Source of the DNA: Tupaia tana
Lineage: Eukaryota; Chordata; Mammalia; Scandentia; Tupaiidae
Direction: 5' to 3'
Length of the DNA stretch: 64,000 nucleotides
Assembly: GCA_026018925.1 (NCBI GenBank)
Contig: JAKSZU010000004.1
Location: forward strand, 38,087,233-38,151,232
Shown piece by piece: positions 12,301 to 26,700 of the stretch (the stretch's first letter is position 1; every line of letters begins with the position of its first letter). A model generated the notes under the pieces. The model worked only from the letters and a program-made list of their open reading frames with translations, was not told the DNA's origin and searched no databases. Both the position numbers and the translations under genes were made by a program.

Positions 12301-14542
12301 TGGTTATATTTAAATCCTCCTTGAAACTTGAATAACTTTTGTCTCCTTCTTAATCATAATGACCCTGTTTGTTCATATGGAAAGGAATTTGGGAACCAGC
12401 AGTTAGCGTAATGGCTATGTCGCTGGACTCCCACGTAGTCGACTGCGGTTTGCGTCCTGGACCTGGTGGCTTAAAACTCACGCCGGGCGCGTGTGCATGC
12501 GTGCCCAAGATCCCGAGAGGAGAATGGAGGAGAAGGGATTGCGGCGTGACCATCCCCCCTGGGGGGTGATTTCTCGCTTTCTGTCTCTATGTCTCTCTCT
12601 CTGTCTGTCTGGCGAGCACACGTGCCCTATAGCGAAAAACCTCTCCAAAAAAAAAAAAAAAAAATACGGAAAGGAATTCAAGTTGCTTGGGTTTTTTTTT
12701 TTTTTTAATCTTTCTTGGAAGTCGGAAGCAGTGACTTCTAGAATTCACATCATGAGTGAGCTGGCCAACAGGATGCTGAGAATTTGTAACTTAGATCATT
12801 CCTTTATTCTCAATGCAGTCCATGCTTGAACCATCTTCAAACTAAGAAAAGTCAAGAAGTGCCTGAAATGCACCCATATCAGATATTAAAATGGTTCCGT
12901 TAGTGACTCAACATGTACTGGTGTACCGGTGGCACCCCTGTTAAGAGAACTCCTTTCCTTACAGAGAACATAAAACCCTACATCTGCTATGAAATCCGTG
13001 TATATGCCCTGTCAGGGGATCAAGGAGGATGCAGCTCCATCCTGGGTAACTCCAAGCACAAAGGTGAGTCTTCAGACCTTTCGCCAAAATTGGCTTTAGT
13101 CTAAAGATTTGCATTTAGAGGGTGACAGAAGCCTCTTGTATCCTACTTCTCAGCACCACTGAGTGGCCCCCAGATTAATGCCATCACAGAGGAAAAGGGG
13201 AGTGTTTTAATTTCGTGGAACAACATTCCAGCCCAGGAGCACGGGGGGTGCATCCTCCATGACAGGATCTACTGGAAGGAACGAGACTCCGATGCCCAGC
13301 CTCGGTTCTGCGGTATGTGTGAGCCCGAATGTAGTGGGCCCTTCTTATGTGGATGTCAGGAAGCACACGTGTGTGCACGGGCACATACACCCATAGCGCT
13401 AGCACCATGCCTGGCACTTAATAGTGAGTGTGAGATTATTGGAGTGAAAAAGTGAAAGACATCTGAATACACACACGGGAGCTGTTGGGTAGGTGTTATG
13501 TGCCAAGCAAATTGTGAAGGAGACAGAAATGAAGTAAATGGATGAAGCTCTCAAGGTGCAACAAAGCGGTCCAGGCACTGCAATCCCGTATGGCCCCTTG
13601 AGGTTCACAAGAAATGCATTTGGAGAACTTTAAGATCCCTACATTTGCAATTATTGTCACAGTGTTATTTTCCTTAAGGTAGATAAAATATAATATGGTG
13701 TAGGTAAGAATGTATGCCCCATAATTATTCTGTAACTATAAAACCAAAGCGATTAAACTCAGGCTAGAGCATGGGCTCCAATGGTTTTCATGAATTACTC
13801 CATCACAGAGCACCTCCAAGTCCCTTGCCAGACTTGATGTTCCTAGCTTTGATTTATTCAGAACTTTTTTTCCCGTTCTACTTGGCTTTCTCTATGTTTT
13901 GAAAGCAGCTGGGGTTTTTGGGGAACATTTGTCATAAAAAAGAAATATTTTTATTCCTTCATGTCTGTTACTAGGACAAAAAGAATGTAACGAGCTACCC
14001 TGAGATAGCTGCCCAAACCAGTGTTTTTACCCGGGACACTTTAGGAATGGACCTTCTTCCTTGACCTTAAATAATCTGCAGTACTGCTTTTCTAAAAATG
14101 ATAACTTTATTAGCTATGGTAATAAATTCAAATTGTTCGTGGGGAAAAAAACCACATTCACACCGTTTATGAAGATGAAAGATGAAAAATTTCCCTTTTC
14201 TTCAACATAGGCTCTTAGTGGTTTCTTACACACGTCTTTTGCTGTATCTGATCTATACCTTGCTTTTACCTCTTAATAATAACACTGGGAACCAGTAGGT
14301 GATGTAATGGTTACATCGCTGGACTCCCATGGAGTTGACCACGGTTCAAGACCCAGACCCAAGAACTTAAAACTCACTCTGGGTGTGTGTGCATGTGTGC
14401 TCAAAATCCCAAGAGGAGAATGGAGGAAAAGGGATTGCAGTGTGGCCATCTCCCACTAGGGGGTGACTTCTCACTTTCTGTCTCTATCTCTCTGGTGAGC
14501 ATTTTTGGTGATTTTTGCCCTATAGCAAAAATCTCTCTCTAA

Positions 14543-14577
<35 letters not shown>

Positions 14578-16258
14578 ACACTGGAGCTCTTCCCACATCA
14601 ATCCATGTATATTTAGTATTTTTTAAACAGCTTTGTGCTATTCCATTATCAGGACTTTATAATAATTTGTTTAACTGATCTACCATTGATAAACAGAATG
14701 TATCACTGGGTAAACTGCTTCCCTTTGGGTCTATCAGGTTAAGTTAGCTGTGAAATGCACCCCAAAAAGTGACAAATCAATTGACCTCCTCTCGGGCCAT
14801 TTGGAATTTTTCATATGAAATTTGCTTTCAAACTAATTTTCATTACAGCAGAGCTTAAACTGACATGTGTTTACAACCAGATTCATCAACATGGTCACTT
14901 GGCCCTTGATCCTGACAAAAATGCATACCTTATTTTGCCACAAATTCGATGAATCTAAAGTCTATGTAAAGGTATTTTAAAGGGGAGAGAGGGATACAGA
15001 CTCAGTGCTACATTACACCAATCTAGATTAAATTTCCACTGGATTCTGTAAGCATGTGCTGATGACTAAAACCTCTATCCTATTTTCAGGGAGCTCAAGG
15101 TCTCCTGGGGGGGTGATAGAGAAGTACACAAGATTGATGTAACTTCTACCGTTAAGACTTATAACTACCCGTTGCATTTGGCAACCAGAAATCATTGGAG
15201 AACTCTCAGAGACAATTTCTAGAGAGTGGTAGGAGGCAGTAGGGTGAGCAGGAGGGAGAAAGGCACCAGGAAAGAGGCATCAGAGGAGGCTCCACCAGAA
15301 CAGTGTTCAGGAGATAGGGGTTCCTTCTCACCTGTGTTTGGCACCATTCCCTAGGCAGCAGTACTAAGGGCACAGGCAGGGGGCAGTAGAAGCAAAACAC
15401 AATGGGCTAACCCTCCCTGGGCAGGGGAGGTGAGCTGTAGAGCCAGCTGTGGCCCAGGCATTCGTATTTAACAAATCCCACGGTGACTCTGGTACACAGC
15501 CACTTTTCTGAGGTCTGTTGATATCGCCTACACCAATGGCAAGCACCCTTCTCTAATGGAGAAAAAGTAATAATACACACTGGAGCTCTTCCCACCTCAA
15601 TCCATGTGGATTTAGTTTTTTTATTTTTGACACACTGTACTGTGTCACTACCTGGTTGTCTTTGTCAGCAGGCTCCAAGCATGAGGGCAGAATCATGGCC
15701 ATTCGCTCACCACTGCCTCCCCTATAACAATTGGGTCATCAGAAAAGTCATGACATATTTTTCTATGCAAAACTGCCTCATGACTTTCCCCATGACCCAA
15801 GAGAAGACAGCCAGGCACATGGCAGGTACTTAATAAAAACAGTATTTGTTGGGTAACAAATGGTGACTATTGCCTTACCCTTTGTTAAACCCAATGTAGA
15901 TCCTTAGCTTAGAAACTCACTTCAGTAACAGTGTAGCTATTTCGCTTGGTACTACTTGGCCTTCCTACCTAGCTTTTCAGATGATGGGCAACTATCTCAT
16001 CTTCCTCACCTGGTGCCTTTATCATTCTAACAGAGTCTAAAGTTTCGGACTGCCAAGGATTGAATGGTCTCCTTTATCTCTGCCTTAGGTCTCAGCCAGG
16101 AGGTAGCAGGACCAGTATTTCCTGCTTGACTTCTTGACTTCTTTCTCCTATTACACAACTCAGCCTTTTCTTGCCAACCAAACTGCTGACACTACCACCC
16201 TCCTCACTGCTCTTCTCCCCACCCCCCCAGTAGAGTTTCTATTTCCATTCTTCCAATA

Positions 16259-16298
<40 letters not shown>

Positions 16299-17928
16299 CT
16301 TTATCAGCCCAGCCAACTCACCAATCCCTTCCCTTCTGTTCCAGTGTCTCCTCTCCCTCCCAGAGCTAAGGATGCTCATCCACAGTTGCACAGTTGACTC
16401 CCAGGGCTCACTGATGTTTTGCTGTGGTGAGATGAGCAGAAATTCTTGCTAAAATTAATTTTTAAATCCCCTGCCTTAGGAATAGGGAGTTGTTTGAGCT
16501 CAGCCCTACAGCTTAGGTCTGTGCAAGTAATTTCACCAGAGTAGGGTAGACTTGCAAATTTTCCACAAGGTACTTTCCTCAACGGGATGTAAAATATAGA
16601 AATGGCTCCATAGTCTCAGCTGTTAAAGTGTCTGCCCAGGCCTCAGCTCCTTCGGGCAGAGTGAGGTCATATTACAGGGCTCCATGTAGCTGGCTACCAG
16701 AGTGAGCAGGGGTGGGATCATGCGAGGGGTCTGTTTTCCCTGCTAGATAGTGGATTTGTGGCCCACTCTGTGCCTATGTATGGTCTGGGACTAGCACTCC
16801 ATAAATATTTGTGATGTAGAAATAAATTCAGGCAGCAGGGCATTATCTGACTTGCCTGGGAGACACAGAGAGCTGAGTTCTAATTTTCACTTGGCTCACC
16901 AGCCCAGGTGCACGCGGTCTGAATATGTGAGTAGGCTGCTCCTGCTGAAGTCCTGGCCTTGATTTACAGCCTCCCCAGCTTTTGAGCAGCCACTTCAAAA
17001 CCCACACCTAGCAGCTCACTGAAGGAGAAGATTGCTTATTTACCAAAGGCTGCGGATGGACACTCATATCTCTTAAGGAGAAAAACAGCACCAGTGCATT
17101 TCTCAAAACACAAAATCTTCCCTGCAAGGAAAACAGCAGGGGTGTGGAGAGTCTAAGGAATCGATAATCTACGTTTTAGGCTGCCAAATCCATTTATTCT
17201 AGGTATCATTGCTCTGGTTTTTTAATGATTTTATGTCAAGTTGAGCAGATCACCATAATAAGCCCTGTAAGCCCAGGATTCAGAACCCACAAAAAAGAAA
17301 AAGGCAAAATCAAAATATAAACATGTTAGGTGTCTGTTTCATTAATTGCTCAACTTATTTTTCTTAAAAATCCCTTTATCTACAAAACAATCTGTCCATT
17401 TAATTTCCCCTTCAAGTCTCAATTATAACTGATTATACAAGAAACATTATAGTCAGAGGAAATAAGAGGAATTACTACAGCTAAATAATTTCAAATGCAA
17501 AATGACAAAAATTCTTTCAAAAGATTTTACCACGGGAAAGAAATACTTAATTTGTTTGATACTCTGTGGAGTGGGACCTTCATAAATGAGTGTCTGGAGC
17601 CTATTAAAGTATTAAGTGCTAATGAATGAGGACTATTTTAAAACAGCAAAATACATTTCCCTTCCAAATTAAATGAAACATTAATAAAAATGAGCAAAAG
17701 CCCCCATTCCGCCGTTTCCTTTAACACATGCCTTTCTTCCTCTATCTTCCTTTCAGAAATTCCCCACAGAGTCTCCCAAAATTCCCATCCAATAAACAGC
17801 CTGCAGCCCAAAGTGACATATGTCCTATGGATGACAGCTCTGACAGCTGCCGGTGAGAGTCCCCAGGGGAACGAAAGGGAATTTTGTCTACAAGGTAAGA
17901 GACAACATTAAAGATGGCGAGCTCCCTT

Positions 17929-17960
<32 letters not shown>

Positions 17961-20900
17961 GGTTTTTGCTTTAGGGCTTGCGCACTTACTGGAGAGCGAG
18001 CGAGACAGAGATAGTGAGATAGAAAGTAAGAAATCACCCCCTAGGGGGAATGGCCGTGCCACAATCCCTTCTTTTCCATTCTCCTTCTGGGATCTTGGGC
18101 ACGCAATCACATGCGCCTGATGTGATTTTCAAGCCATTGGGTCCAGGACTCAAGTAACAGTCGTCCATGTGGGAGTCCAGCAACGCAGCCACTATGCCAC
18201 CTCCTGGCCCCGTCCCCCTGGGTTTTCACACAGGCATATACTCTCATTATATTTGGCATGGAGATGATCGGATTTTTTTAATTCGTTAATTACTTTCTTG
18301 TTGCCACACCTTGGCTCACGCTGTTTCTTCTAACCGCAGTGCCTTATCACTCCACTGTCTGCTTAGAGACTGTGTCCACTCATCCTTAAAAACAAAAACG
18401 CAGTCAAAATATTTCCTCCTCCAGGAAGCATTCCCAAATGCACATCCACATCTCCTCTGTAATGCACTACATTTGACCCCTACTCAAAATTCCAAATCCA
18501 GGGACCAGCCATTAGCGTAATAGCTATGTCGCTGGACTCCCATGTAGTCGACCGTGGTTTGAGTCCCAGACCCGGTGGCTTAAACTCACACCGGGTGCAT
18601 GTGCGTGCATGCCCAAGATCCCAAAAGAATGGAGGAGAAGGGATTACGGTGTGGCCATCCCCCCAGGGGATGATTTCTCACTTTCTGTCTCTCTGTCTCT
18701 CTCTCTCTGTCTTTTTGGCGAGTGCTCACTCCCTATAGCAAAAACTTCTCCAAAAAAAAAAAAAAAAAAATTCCAAATCCAGTAGACAGGGACTGATACC
18801 TGTTTATCTGTGTCTTCAAGCCCTCGAATGGTGCCCGGCACATGCTATTACTCTCTAAATAGCTGTTCCCTGATGAGAGTCACATCAACAATAACCACAG
18901 CAGCCATGGCAGTATCAGGTAGTTATTACGAGACACGCCTGCCAGTCAGCACTTTGCAGACCACATTAGCTGGCTGAGGCTGCTGTAACGAAGTACCATG
19001 ACTTCACTGAAAGAAATTTATTCTCTCACAGTTCTAGATGAGGCTAGAAGTCTAAGACCAAGGAGTCAGCCAAGTTGGTTCCTTCTGAGGACCGTGAGAG
19101 AGATCTCTTTCTCCTAGTTTCTAATAGTCTGCAGTCATTCGTTGATGGTTCTTGTCTTGTAGATCTCTTTATTGAGCATTCTCCCTATGTCTGAATTTTC
19201 TCTTCACTTCTGTTTTTAAGGTTTTTGCCATAGGGCGCATACACTCACCAGAGAGAAACAGAAAGAGACAGAGACAGGGAAAGTGAGAAATCACCCCTCA
19301 CGGAGATGACTAACTTGCTAATTTATCCTGCCACAATCCCTTCTCCTCCAGTCTCTTCTCAGGATTTTGGGCATGAACACACACACACACGCCCTGTGTG
19401 ACTTTCAAGCCATGGGGTCCAGGATTTGAACCGTGGTTGGCTATGTGGGAGTCCAGCACCCATCATGTCCTTTCTTTCTTTGTTTGTTTGTTTGTTTCTT
19501 TTTTTTTTTTTTTTTTTTTTTTTGAAGGTTTTAAAGGTTTTGCCTTAGGGCACATGTGCTTGCTGGAGAGGGACAGACAGAGACAGTGAGAGGCAAAGTG
19601 GGAAATCACTCCCCAGGGAGGGTGTGATCCCTTCTCCTCCATTCAACTCTCAGGATCCTGAGCGTGCATACACATGCGCCTGGTGTGATTTTCAAGCTGC
19701 CAGTTCTGGGACTCGAACCACGGTTGGCCGTGTGGGAGTCCAGTGATGTAACTGCTACGCCATCTGCTGCCCCATCCTCTTCTTTGTTTTTAAACAGGAG
19801 CTCCCTTTTACAGCCTTCCTGCCTCGGCCTCCCAGATCACTGGGTTTAGGCGCATGCCATCATGCCTGGCTTTTCAGGGTGGGCCCAGAACGAAAACCCA
19901 GCTCCCATGCAGCCCAGGCCTGTGGAACACAGCACTAGCCGCACGTGCCACCACAGCTGAGCCCAGGCGTTCTCCTTTTTATTAGGACCTCAGGCGTGCT
20001 GGATTAGGGCCCAGTCTACTCCAGTATGACCTCATCTTAACTAACTATGTCAGTAATGATCCTGTTTTTTTTTGTTTTTGTTTTTGTTTTTTGTTGGAGA
20101 GGTTTTCGCTATAGGGTGCGTGTGCTCGCCAGACAGAGAGAGACATAGAGACAGAAAGCGAGAAATCACCCCCCAGGGGGAATGGCCACACCACAATCCC
20201 TTCTCCATTCTCCTCTCGGGATCTTGGGCACGCACGCACACGCGCCCGGCGTGAGTTTTAAGCCACTGGGTCCGGGACGCGAACTGCAGTCGACTACATG
20301 AGAGTTCAGCAACATAGCCATTACGCTAACTGCTGGTTCCCAGCAATGATCCTGTTTTCAAGTAAGGTCACCTATTGAGGCACTGGGGTTAGAACTTCCA
20401 CATAAGGATTTAGGGGACACACAGTTCAACCCATAACACACACACGTGGTAATTGATCCTGACCAAAATCACATGATTTTTTTCCCTGATTGTACTATTA
20501 CTATCAGACAATATTCAATACGAAATGAACAAAAAATGAGGATTATCATGCCTTTTGACAAATGAGGGAACTTAAGATGCAGAGAATTCACCGAAGGCCA
20601 TGCGAAGTAAGTGGCAGGAGGACAAATCAGACTCGGAGCTGCGTTCCTGAGGTTGAGACCAGTTTGAGAATATGACCCAGCTAGCATGGGCTTCTCTCTG
20701 CCAGCCAAGTTCTCTCTGGCAATGCTCATCTGCATCTGCTCTAAGCATAAAACAAGCTGTTCTTGCTTTGTGACATGGAGTATCGGGTTGACCATTCAGG
20801 GCTCTGTTGTTCCATGCCAGGAAACGCTCCTCTGGGAGAACTGACAAGCCCTGGTCTCATCTCCCCAGCATTCGCATGAAAGTGACCTTGGGAACAATTA

Positions 20901-23695
20901 AGGTGGATTAAGGACTCGGCATCCTTCTCCTGGTGGTCCCTCCAACTTGTCCTGTCTGCCCAGGAGGGAAGGCAGATGGTGAAGAAGTGTCAGACTCTGC
21001 TGACCGTGTAGGCAGAAGAAAGGTTGCCTTCACTCACTCCCCGCCTCAGCCCTGTCAACCCACCTCCCACAGGGGTGTACACCTCAGGTTCCTGCTGCTC
21101 ACCCCTCTCTCCTAGCTTGTCCAATCAGAAGAACCCCTCGGCAAGACCCCCCACGCGGACATGCATCTCTTGTTATCATGCATCAGTAGTTCCCCAAGCA
21201 CTTTTAAGCTAGACTTCCACCTGCTTAGTTGCCAGCCCTGCATGGCCCTGTTGACCAACCTAGCTTTACCCTTTGCCTCAACGTTCACACACTAAAGCAA
21301 GACCAAAACACCTCTAGTTGCCTGTAAATGGGGTGCTGTGCTCTCCCCCCATGCTTCTATATGGTTCCCTTTGTCTGGCCTGGTCTTCCCTTACTTGGCT
21401 CCTGTTAGTTAGAATCAACTCAACTTTGACATCGTGCCTTTCGCAAAACTGCTCGGCCACTTGCGATGCAATTTCTCATGCTGTTCTCTGCTCTGCTATG
21501 TTCCTGCCCGTTTTTACACACATCCCACGGCGTTGTATTTATCGCTTACATGTTTCTACATCTGTCTCCTATACTATTGGGTTGTCGGAAAAGTCATGAC
21601 ACGTTTTTACATAGAAAAACATGGAAAATACATGATGACTTTTCTGATGACCCAGGAGATTCATAACTTCGTAAGACAGTGAGCATATGTCCTGTTCACC
21701 TCTCTATCTCAGCACATAATAGGGCTTGGTATGTGGTTAGCACTCAGTAGATACTGGGTGAATTAATGAGTAATTCCAATATGTAGTGAAATGTTACAGT
21801 TCTCGGGAACCAGCAGTTAGCGTAATGACTATGTCGCTGGACTCCCACGTAGTCGACTGCGGTTCTCATCCTGGACCTGGTGGCTTAAAACTCACGCCGG
21901 GCACGTGTGCGTGCGTGCCCAAGATCCCGAGAGGAGAATGGAGGAGAAGGGATTGCGGCGTGACCATCCTCCCGGGGGGTGATTTCTCGCTTTCTGTCTC
22001 TATGTCTCTCTCTGTCTGGCGAGTGCACGCGCCCTATAGTAAAAACCTCTCCAAAAAAAAAAAAAAAAATGTTATAGTTCTTTTCATATGAAGAAATGGG
22101 AATAACACCAAAGACCCTAGCTAGGTAGAGGGCTTATACCGTGGTTTGGTAAAATGTGTTGCTGTCATTTCTTGGGGGTCTTCTGTGTTCATACACATGC
22201 CCATGTGCTTTAAATTTACCATCTCTAATATAATAATCTGAAAAGCAGACATCGTCGTTCACATTGTGCAGACAAAGAAACCGAGGTCCACAGGTCACAC
22301 GTCTTTTAGTGGCAGAGCTAGGATTAGAACTCAGAGCTCCCAGTTCACAACCGGTGTTCTGTATACTTCCTTGCCCTCTGTCCCTGGGAGAAGGAAGAGC
22401 CTTTGCAGGTCTAGAGCTCCTCTTGTAGCCATAGAATTGTTCCCCTTACCACCCTCTTTCCCTAACGAAATGAACAAAAATGAATTGGCCTTGTTCCTGT
22501 GCCTGGCTACTGAGGAGCTGTGGGTAGGGCCCAGTGGGTTCACGTGACAGTGAGTATTTTGAAATGTGTGTTGAAAGCTCAGTCACAGGATTTGCTAACT
22601 TTTCAGGTAAAGCCAAGGGGAACGCATATGTGGCATCGAGTGTTTGCATTGCTATCATCATGGTGGGCATTTTCTCAGTGCGTTACTTCCGGCAAAAGTG
22701 AGTTGGTTACACCTGCCAATTTGGTAAATGTATTTTCCCTAAAAAAAATGGTAATAGCTGTTGCTGCTATGGGGTCAGGGAAATCGACACTGTCATACTT
22801 TGCTGGTGGCAGACTAAACCTCCTCAGCCTTTTTGAGCAATAGCCCATGTCAAATTTTTAAAAATATGCCTTTTCACCTAGCAATTCCTACCTTGAAATG
22901 TATTCTAAATATATCATAGAGGTATGCATATATTTAGTGGAAATTATGTTCACTGAAATATTGTTCATAAAAGGAAAATATCTGAAACGATCTAAATGCC
23001 CAATGATTGTCTGGTTAACTGAATCATGATATACCTCATTCTATAACATATCATGCATCCATGAAAGATAATGTAGAAGAAAAGGGAAAGGCATGAATGG
23101 CATTTGCTATCTTATATTTAGAAAGCCGGTAGCAAAACAGTATGTACTTTTCATTTTTTTAAATATGTATACACACATACATATGCAAGATATTATCAGT
23201 TGGCATTAAATTTGGTTTTCCATAATATAAGAGCCAAAATAATATGACTTAAACTAGCTAATGGTTTCTCACCCTGGGAAAGGAAGTAAGCTCAAGTAAC
23301 GAGTGGATGTGATAGCTCTAGGGTCATCAGAGACACAGGCGCCTTCTGTTTTTCTGTTCCACTCTCCTGACATTAGCGTCCCTCCTCAAGTGCACAGCCT
23401 CATGGTCCAATGGCTGCAGAGGCCATAGCCATCCCACTTGCATTCTGGGGCACAGGAAGAAGGAAAGAAGGTACATTTCCCTTTTAAGGAACCTCCAATA
23501 AGTCACACATGACACTTTTGGCTACATCTCATGGTCAGAATGTAGTGAGGCAAGTGAGGATTAAAATTGTGGCCTTGGTGCCAGCAGGTGGCATGGGGTC
23601 GTTGAAGCATTGGAGTCCTACATGGCAGACCATGGTTCAAGTCCTGGACTGGCAGCTTGCTTTCCCACTTTCACTCTCTCTGTCTCTCTCTAGTC

Positions 23696-23734
<39 letters not shown>

Positions 23735-26700
23735 CAATAATGAACAAAATTAAATAAAATATTTTTAAGAAAATGGCCCCTTGGCTTGTCTCAGTAAGTT
23801 AGGGTTCTGTCTCTAAGGAAGAGATGAAAATGTGTATTGAGTGGCAATTAACAAGCTCTGCCCTAAGGATATACATATCCACAATGTTAATGGTATTTAT
23901 ATCTGTACACAGAGTCATAGGTGATTTTTAAAAAATGTATATAACGTATAATATATATAATTTTTTATTAATTTATATCATTATTTTCTAAAAATCATCT
24001 TAGAAAAGCTTTACTTTGTAAAGAATTTTATTTTCCTGTCAGAAGGCCTGTATGCTTACCAGAGAGAGAGACAGGGAAACAGAGAGGGAGAGGGACTGAT
24101 TGTGCACAATCCCTTTTTCTTCATCTCTCCACCCTGTTGGAATTTTGGGCACACATGCACACACTCATTGTATTTTTCAGGCCATCGGGGTTGGGATTCA
24201 AACCATGTGGTCAGCAATGTGAGCTCTGGGGCCTACAACTACCAGGTCATGAGGCTGGCCTCATTAAAAAAAAAAAAAAAAAAAGTAATGAGCTAGTTAT
24301 TCAACATATAACTTTCTTCAGATGCTGTGTAAAGTAATAGAAGAGGTCAAAATAAACTTAGCTCAAAGTCATTCTACCAACCATTGAACTTGTCTGACAG
24401 CTTTATATTTATTGAAGATCCAATGTATGATAGACACTTCAAAACAGAGCTCTCATTAGGGAAACTTGGAAAAAGTTTAACTTAAGAGTCAGTGAGGATC
24501 ACATGCATCCCCTTCATGGAAATACTGAAGATCAGTTGGGATAAAGATTACACCTCTGGGGAACCAGCGATTAGCGTAATGGCTATGTCGCTGGACTCCC
24601 ACGTAGTCGACCGCGGTTTGTGTCCCGGGCACAGTGGCTTAAAACTCACGCTGGGCGCGTGTGCGTGCGTGCCCAGGATCCCGAGAGGAGAATGGAGGAG
24701 AAGGGATTGCGGCGTGGCCATCCCCTCTGGGGGGTGATTTCTCTCTTTCTGTCTCTCTGTCTCTCTCTGTCTGTCTGGCCCGAGCGCACGCACCCTATAG
24801 CAAAAACCTCTCCAAAAAAAATAGATTACACCCCTGTATTAAAAAAAGATGTTGGGGAGGACCAAAACACAGCACCTTCGATGAAATAGTCTATTTCTCT
24901 CCCAACCGATAGTCCTGAAATAAGCATCCAGATTGGTGGGAAGCTCTGCTCCACACAGTCATTCAGGGATCCAATTTTGTTCCATTTTATTGGCCTGTAA
25001 TCCCTTGGGCATTATCCTCATCTGTAGGGTCTATATTAGATCACAGACACTTCCGTTCACACTTCTTTGGAGAAAAACTAATGTCATGGTCACATCATCT
25101 CTTACTTTCAAAAGGTTAGACAAACTGTAGAAATTTACCTTTCTTTTTAAACATCAAAGCTTATTAAAGTCAACTCTAAAAATGTTTTATATTGGTTTTG
25201 AACTTTTAAAAAGCAATTAAAGTACTTAAATCACCTGCTATTTTAAGAAATGTTTTTAGGATTTTTTTTCCTTCCACATCCTAAAAGAAATATATTGCCT
25301 CTGATCACCAAATACAACCTCTATTAACAACTCAGATATTTTCAGATATTTACTTCTTTCTTGGTGTTAAAAAAAATGGTTACATTACAGTTACCGTTTT
25401 GTACCTTTTTCATTTTGATTTTTTAAAATAATTATTTTAATTGACTTTATTTATTTATTTATTTTAATTTGATCAGAGAGGGACACAGCAAGAGAAAGCA
25501 ACAAAGCAATCCACCAGGTCTGGGACTTGAACTGCGGTCGGCCACGTGGGAGTCTAGTGCCCTTAATCGCCACGTCACCTGACAGCCCTGTACCTTTTTT
25601 TAAAAAATATTTAACGTTTAGCTGAATGATTTATCTGGCATTACAAGCTCTTTGAAATATTGTAATTACCTAAATAGCAAGTTCCCCAAGGGTTAGGACC
25701 AGGTCTTGCTTGCTGTTTCACCCTAGCATGAGGCCCTGTGCTGGTCACATATTAGGGTTGAACAAATGGATGGCTAGGTACTGATAGACTGTGAAACCTT
25801 AGAAGAAAAGTTCCATGGCTTATGCAGCAACCCAAAATGGTTGTAACTTTACATGACTCCACCCGCAATCTAACTTCACAGATAGAGGATACATCTTCTT
25901 TGTCTTTCAGTGTTTACATTTAAAATCACTTGCATGCAAAAGCAACGCCTCCCCTATGCTGAAATCACTTCCTAAGAACCTATGCTTGCATGCTACTATG
26001 TACACGCTAAACCAGATTTCATTGTTTTCTTCACTATAGGATATTTGTTCTCTTTTCGGCTCTCAGATCTCAGTCATGGAGCCCCAAAATTCCAGACCCA
26101 GCAAACAGCACTTGGGCCAAGAAATATCCGACTGTGGAGGTAAGGTATGAAGCGTTAGTAGTCAGTCACCATGGTTCTAGAGCTGATCACATCCAAATTG
26201 CCCACTGTAGTGGCAGGGAGCCCTGGGTGCTGAGACTCTGGGTAAGCTGAAATCACTCCTGCTAAGGTACCTCTGAGTCAGCACGCCCAGCTCCCTCCCT
26301 GAACTCAAGCAACCCGTGCACAGAAATTTTCTGAAGCTTATGATCAGAAGTCTAGAAGACCCATAGTGGTTTATTCCTCTCTATGCCTTATCTCCCCCTC
26401 ATTTTACTTTAAAAAATAAGAAGAAGAAGAAGAAAGCAAGTGTGTTTGCCATTTGCTGAGCACTGTCCTGAGCACCGACTCATCCAAAGTCAAGAGAAAG
26501 AAGCTTTTGACTTTCTAATCCTTTTTGAGCATAGAACAGATAAATAGAACTCACACAACTGTAGTTCTGGGGGGAAGCCAGTAAGTCATTCTACTGTGCC
26601 AAAAAAAAAAAAAAAATTAAAAACCATGTGTTAGGGGGCCAGGAGATGCTTAATGGTTATGTCACTGGACTCCCACATAGTCAACCACTGTTTGAGCCCC

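Larger units (their letters stand above)
5921..12964 (+). other. IL12RB2: IL12RB2 intron (7.0 kb)
   Basis: Phase 1 intron, GTACTA donor. The repeats inside are listed separately. 7830-8450 and 10830-11660 show no gene or repeat I can name; 9800-10500 includes an L2-like stretch (CTTCCCTGATGCCTAGAATT at about 10165). Confidence 0.85.
13313..17756 (+). other. IL12RB2: IL12RB2 intron (4.4 kb)
   Basis: Contains one SINE (14287-14575), a MITE (15731-15800) and a (TG)n run. 13313-14280, 14745-15565 and 16300-17756 have no recognisable gene or repeat apart from weak L2-like text (16780-16830). Confidence 0.85.
18967..20441 (-). mobile_element. MaLR-type (MLT1-like) LTR, split by four SINEs
   Basis: 18967-19214 reads TGCTGTAACGAAGTACCATG...GAAATTTATTCTCTCACAGT...; 19966-20068 has GGATTAGGGCCCAGTCTACT and TGACCTCATCTTAACTAACT; 20358-20441 has AAGTAAGGTCACCTATTGAG and ends TTCAACCCATAACAC. 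These are successive parts of one old LTR in antisense. No internal viral coding sequence is attached, so it looks like a solitary LTR. The family label is from memory. Confidence 0.72.
17895..22606 (+). other. IL12RB2: IL12RB2 intron (4.7 kb)
   Basis: Heavily repeat-invaded up to 20450. 20660-21575 and 22085-22600 hold no gene; a MIR/L2-like stretch is at about 22225-22350 (GTCACACGTCTTTTAGTGGC). Confidence 0.85.
22698..26039 (+). other. IL12RB2: IL12RB2 intron (3.3 kb)
   Basis: GTGAGT donor. Repeats are listed separately; 23220-23575 and 24840-25430 show nothing recognisable. An L2-like terminus is at about 25690-25775 (AGGTCTTGCTTGCTGTTTCA). Confidence 0.85.

Noticed and set aside
13154-13312. 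IL12RB2 exons as parts of a processed pseudogene
   Set aside because: Exons are separated by GT-AG introns and the frame is intact throughout.
21786-22091. Recurrent ORFs of 60-110 codons with the same protein theme ([11 protein letters not shown]..., [16 protein letters not shown]...)
   Set aside because: They coincide with the young SINE consensus, which happens to be open in several frames on both strands. No start context or conservation implies a protein.
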